Assembly: GCF_017916325.1 (NCBI RefSeq)
Contig: NC_090152.1
Location: forward strand, 380,001 to 444,000
Direction of reading: 5' to 3'
DNA length: 64,000 nucleotides
Source of the DNA: Leishmania martiniquensis
Taxonomy: Eukaryota > Euglenozoa > Kinetoplastea > Trypanosomatida > Trypanosomatidae
Part shown: piece after piece, positions 60,957 through 64,000 of the stretch
How the letters are laid out: the number at the start of each line of letters is the position of its first letter
Position numbering within the stretch: position 1 is the stretch's first letter
The notes under the pieces: generated by a model
Database searches by the model: none
What the model was told of the DNA's origin: nothing
What the model saw: the letters and a program-made list of their open reading frames with translations, nothing else
Program-made: the position numbers and the translations under genes

Positions 60957-63900
60957 ATGAATGTGCGAGCCACGCGCGATGGGGTGGCGGAGGTGTTTGA
61001 GCGGGATCGAGTGACGCGGATCATGGAGCAGGGACTGTACCAGCGGTATACCCACCCGCTGCCGTCCCCGTGCTATGGTCGCGCGCGTGGCGGTGGCTTT
61101 GTGAAGGTTGAGAGCGACAGCGCCACTACGTCCGGCCTGGCCGCCAAGTCGCCCTCCTCGCCGCCTCGCCTGACATGCCCGCTGCACTACACGCTGCGCC
61201 CGTGCTCTCGCACGGCGTACTGTCTTCATGTCTCTCCTGTCTTTCGTGGCAACTCTGCAGACTCCACGTCGGCGAGCGGTGCGTGGGGCTCTGCATCGAT
61301 TTCGGCGCTCTGGCAGTCGCAGGACGACGCAGCTAGCGTGGCGAAGGCCGTGGCCGCAGAGTGTTGGCGTCACGCTGCGTTCACGGCACTCACCCAGAGA
61401 GATCTGCGCCGATTATGTGGGCTTCCCGAGGAAACCGCGGCCGGCGCCAACGTACGCCTCCACTGTCGCACACCATCATCACCCCTTCTTGCCGCGACGC
61501 CATCGGCATCTCTTCTCCACCGATCCTCTCCGCCGCTCGTTACCCACCAAGAGTTCTCTGAGATGCCTTCCCGGTGGGTAATGCAGAGCCTCGGAGAGGT
61601 GGATCGGCACACGTTTCACACCTTCGCTGAGTGGAATTGCCGGCACCGCGTCACCCCGCTCGACTTAGGGGCTACCGTCGTGAAGCAGGCGACGCATGCT
61701 GAGTCAGCCGCCCTCCTGGCTACGGACTCCGCCCCTGAGGGCGGCCAGGCTGCATCCCAGGCGTCTTCGGCGGCACCGTTGTTTTTGCCGGTGCAGACGG
61801 CAAGCGAACGGGGCGGCGGTGCACCATCGCGCGCCTCATCTCTGAGTCGCACGTCTGCACCTTCGCCGCGGGCGGGTCATGTGCTGCGCCGTCAAGAGAG
61901 CTTCCGTGTGTGCGCGACCGCAGCCATGGGGCGCGGGGCGTACTGGGTGGACATCGTGCCTCTCGCCGCGGAGGAAGAGTGCCAGCGAAGGGAGGAAAGA
62001 GCGACGACAGCCCTGACGGCTGCGGTCCCTGTCCTTGCCGACACCGTGAACCACGGCATCCCTTGTGAGCGGGTCGACCGAGATATGTTGCTGCTGCACC
62101 CTCCAGCAGCGCTTTACGTGGACCCTCTGCTGCCGTGTGACGAGCTCTACAGCGAACGCGGAGTCAATACCAGTGTCTACACCTTCTTCCTACGCGCGCT
62201 CCAACAGCAGCGGCAGCGCGAGCTCGCAGGCGGTCGCATCTCGCGCGATACCGCCGCCTCTGCCCGCGACAGTGACAGTAGTGGTTGCGGCGCTGGCAAG
62301 GAAAGAGGTATGGTCGACTTGCCTGCAGCAGCTGCTGTGCTGGCCGTACAGCTTTCTTTGTGCGCACGACAGCGGCGCCTCGAGCTGGCGGAACGCATCC
62401 ATCGTTCAGGTGCCGTAACCCATAGCGCATCTGGGTTGCGGAGCACATCCTCGACAGAAGCCGCCGGACCTGCCGAGGCAGGCACAGCTCTCAGCTCTGC
62501 TGAATATTGCGGGCTTCGCGCACCAGCGGTGTCGTTACAGGTGCGCGTGGACCATGCTCGCGGGTCTGTGCAGCTTCGCGCGCTGATGATGGAGGAAGCG
62601 GTAGACAGTACCAGCGAGGTTCCAGCAAGCGAGTTGGACGCAGGAGGACCTGCTGCAGCTCGCGCCTCACCGACGCTGGCCCGACCCCACCTGCACGACA
62701 AGGCAGCCTCTGCTGCCATCTACCGCAAGCGAAGAAGAGAGGACGCGGAGGAAGTCGATGAAACACTGAGAGGGAGCCACCTTGCTTCCACCACCACAGC
62801 GACTCAGTCGCCGACGGTGGAGGTGCTGCTGCGCTCTGCTTGGAAGTTGGCTGCTCTGTATGATATGACGCGCTCCGCGGCGCTGGCTCAGCGAGAGGCG
62901 GATCGAGGCGCCAACGAGGAAAGCAATCGGGCGAGGATGCAAAGCCGCGCAGAGGCACATCGGCGCACTCCTTCGCCGCCTTCATATTCGTCGCGGCTCG
63001 CGACGTCACTCTTGGCCCGTCTTACAAGCACTCCACAAGCGGTTTCAGGTTGGACGGCGCCAGAGGTCTCTGGCGCTCAGAGTCAGGCGTCCTGCAGCTC
63101 TCCCTGGAGCACTGTGGTGGTTCAGGAAGAGAGTGTACCCCCGCCGTGCACAGAACAGGCTGCCGGCGCAGAGGCCTATTCTCCAGCCTTCTCACCTCAA
63201 CCGATCGACCACCACGTCGCCGCTTCTCCTCCTTCGCCGCTGCCTGTGGGTGGCTCAGCGGCGGATGCTCCCGCGAGCAGTGCTATCCCCCGCACCACTC
63301 TTAGTACGAGCACCACCATTACGACAGCAGCAGAGTCCGCCTTTCTCGCCCGACTTTTCACGCTTCTCCTTCGGTATGGTACGCTCTTCGGGGAGCGTGG
63401 GTATAACCAAGGCCCGCAAGCTGCTGTGCCACCGCCAGTGATGGAGCATCTCGCCGCCGCCTTCGAGATCAGCGCCGAGGCCTTCGCGTCACCGCTGAAC
63501 GCGCAGCTGCCTCAGTTTGGCTCTCTGTTCCCAGACACAGACAGACACTTTGGAAGCTTGGGCTCATTTTTTGACCTCCAGTTCGGCGGTGCCAGTGGCC
63601 ACCTTGACACCCAAGGAGCACCAGTTTCACCTGACGGCGCTGCGGCGCCGCCGCCCGGCTGCCACGTCGAAGTCAACCCGCCCTTCGACACGACCCTTCT
63701 TCGTCACATGGGGGCGCATCTGCTGTCGTGTCTGACGCGTGCGCAGGAGTCGGCGCAAAGCCTCCTCTTCTTAGTTGTACTGCCCAGTCATGACTTGACA
63801 GAAGAAGAGAAAGCAGCGGTAGCCGCTGTGGAAGGCACGCAAACGGCAACAGCACGGAGGCCAACGCAGACGGCAGCTGCGAAGTGTCTTGGCAGTGATT

Positions 63901-64000
63901 GGCAGCACCGGAGCGGAGCTCCCGCTTCTGTTTCGGCGCCGCCGAGTACTGACCGTACCCTCCGTGAGTCGCCCTACTGCCTCAGCCACGTCCTTTGCGC
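60957..64000 (+). CDS. PCIF1-like cap-adenosine N6-methyltransferase (partial, C-terminus beyond window)
   Basis: The first ATG of the frame is at 60957 (MNVRATRDGVAEVFERDRV). The frame is open to the window end, giving at least 1014 residues and no stop. The C-terminal part carries PCIF1/CAPAM landmarks: LLRYGTLFGERGYNQGPQ, the helix VMEHLAAAFEIS, FASPLNAQLPQFGSLFPDTD, HFGSLGSFFDLQFGG and the catalytic NPPF box at residue 907 (CHVEVNPPFDTTLLRHMG), followed by SLLFLVVLPSHD. PCIF1 adds N6-methyl to a cap-adjacent 2'-O-methyladenosine using S-adenosylmethionine. No WW domain is visible at the N-terminus, so coupling to the Pol II tail as in animals is unlikely. Low-complexity Ser/Ala insertions make it longer than human PCIF1. 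Trypanosomatid cap4 begins with N6,N6,2'-O-trimethyladenosine, so this protein is a natural candidate for that step (inference). Confidence 0.85.
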   Translation, partial: MNVRATRDGVAEVFERDRVTRIMEQGLYQRYTHPLPSPCYGRARGGGFVKVESDSATTSGLAAKSPSSPPRLTCPLHYTLRPCSRTAYCLHVSPVFRGNSADSTSASGAWGSASISALWQSQDDAASVAKAVAAECWRHAAFTALTQRDLRRLCGLPEETAAGANVRLHCRTPSSPLLAATPSASLLHRSSPPLVTHQEFSEMPSRWVMQSLGEVDRHTFHTFAEWNCRHRVTPLDLGATVVKQATHAESAALLATDSAPEGGQAASQASSAAPLFLPVQTASERGGGAPSRASSLSRTSAPSPRAGHVLRRQESFRVCATAAMGRGAYWVDIVPLAAEEECQRREERATTALTAAVPVLADTVNHGIPCERVDRDMLLLHPPAALYVDPLLPCDELYSERGVNTSVYTFFLRALQQQRQRELAGGRISRDTAASARDSDSSGCGAGKERGMVDLPAAAAVLAVQLSLCARQRRLELAERIHRSGAVTHSASGLRSTSSTEAAGPAEAGTALSSAEYCGLRAPAVSLQVRVDHARGSVQLRALMMEEAVDSTSEVPASELDAGGPAAARASPTLARPHLHDKAASAAIYRKRRREDAEEVDETLRGSHLASTTTATQSPTVEVLLRSAWKLAALYDMTRSAALAQREADRGANEESNRARMQSRAEAHRRTPSPPSYSSRLATSLLARLTSTPQAVSGWTAPEVSGAQSQASCSSPWSTVVVQEESVPPPCTEQAAGAEAYSPAFSPQPIDHHVAASPPSPLPVGGSAADAPASSAIPRTTLSTSTTITTAAESAFLARLFTLLLRYGTLFGERGYNQGPQAAVPPPVMEHLAAAFEISAEAFASPLNAQLPQFGSLFPDTDRHFGSLGSFFDLQFGGASGHLDTQGAPVSPDGAAAPPPGCHVEVNPPFDTTLLRHMGAHLLSCLTRAQESAQSLLFLVVLPSHDLTEEEKAAVAAVEGTQTATARRPTQTAAAKCLGSDWQHRSGAPASVSAPPSTDRTLRESPYCLSHVLC

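Noticed and set aside
1..64000. tRNA, rRNA, snoRNA or CRISPR arrays
   Set aside because: No cloverleaf with a T-loop consensus, no rRNA-like block and no regularly spaced direct repeats were noticed by eye; small snoRNAs cannot be excluded without a search.

Overview
The window looks like nuclear DNA of a trypanosomatid, most likely Leishmania and probably the Viannia subgenus. Long intron-less genes lie head to tail in two directional arrays. They are separated by long, pyrimidine-biased, microsatellite-rich spacers with poly-pyrimidine/AG trans-splice acceptors. Recognisable lineage markers are a META2/META1 gene pair, an OSM3-like kinesin and a TATE/DIRS-like tyrosine-recombinase retroelement. 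From memory, the kinesin and META genes sit on chromosome 17 in Leishmania. That synteny and the Viannia assignment are inferences, not checked.

Layout: from 1 to about 26.4 kb all genes are on the minus strand. From 28 to 64 kb all are on the plus strand. The interval 26.4-28.0 kb is therefore a divergent strand-switch region, the usual site of Pol II initiation in these organisms, and it carries two long G tracts.

The minus array, in transcription order (right to left), is: a small protein with a Q/Y-rich tail; a small basic protein; an ATP10-like mitochondrial assembly factor; the lariat debranching enzyme DBR1; a large low-complexity protein; a G-patch protein; a mitochondrial protein with an RRM-like C-terminus; an OSM3-like kinesin-2; and an ABM-LOG fusion cut by the window edge.

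The plus array is: META2 (three META repeats plus a calpain-like DUF1935 domain); a 3.8-kb spacer with a GC-rich island; META1; a DRC5/TCTE1-like leucine-rich-repeat flagellar protein; an LCLAT1-like acyltransferase; a decayed TATE-like element; a Brr2-like double-cassette RNA helicase; a formin with UBA-like repeats; and a PCIF1-like cap-adenosine N6-methyltransferase cut by the right edge.

The genes do not form one pathway, as is normal for constitutive polycistrons. Still, several concern spliced-leader mRNA biology (DBR1, Brr2, the PCIF1-like methyltransferase, the G-patch protein), and two are flagellar (kinesin-2, DRC5). The most promising leads are the PCIF1-like protein as a candidate for the N6-methylation of cap4, the ABM-LOG fusion, the UBA-formin, and the internal TATE relic in which a recombinase domain abuts an RNase H domain.
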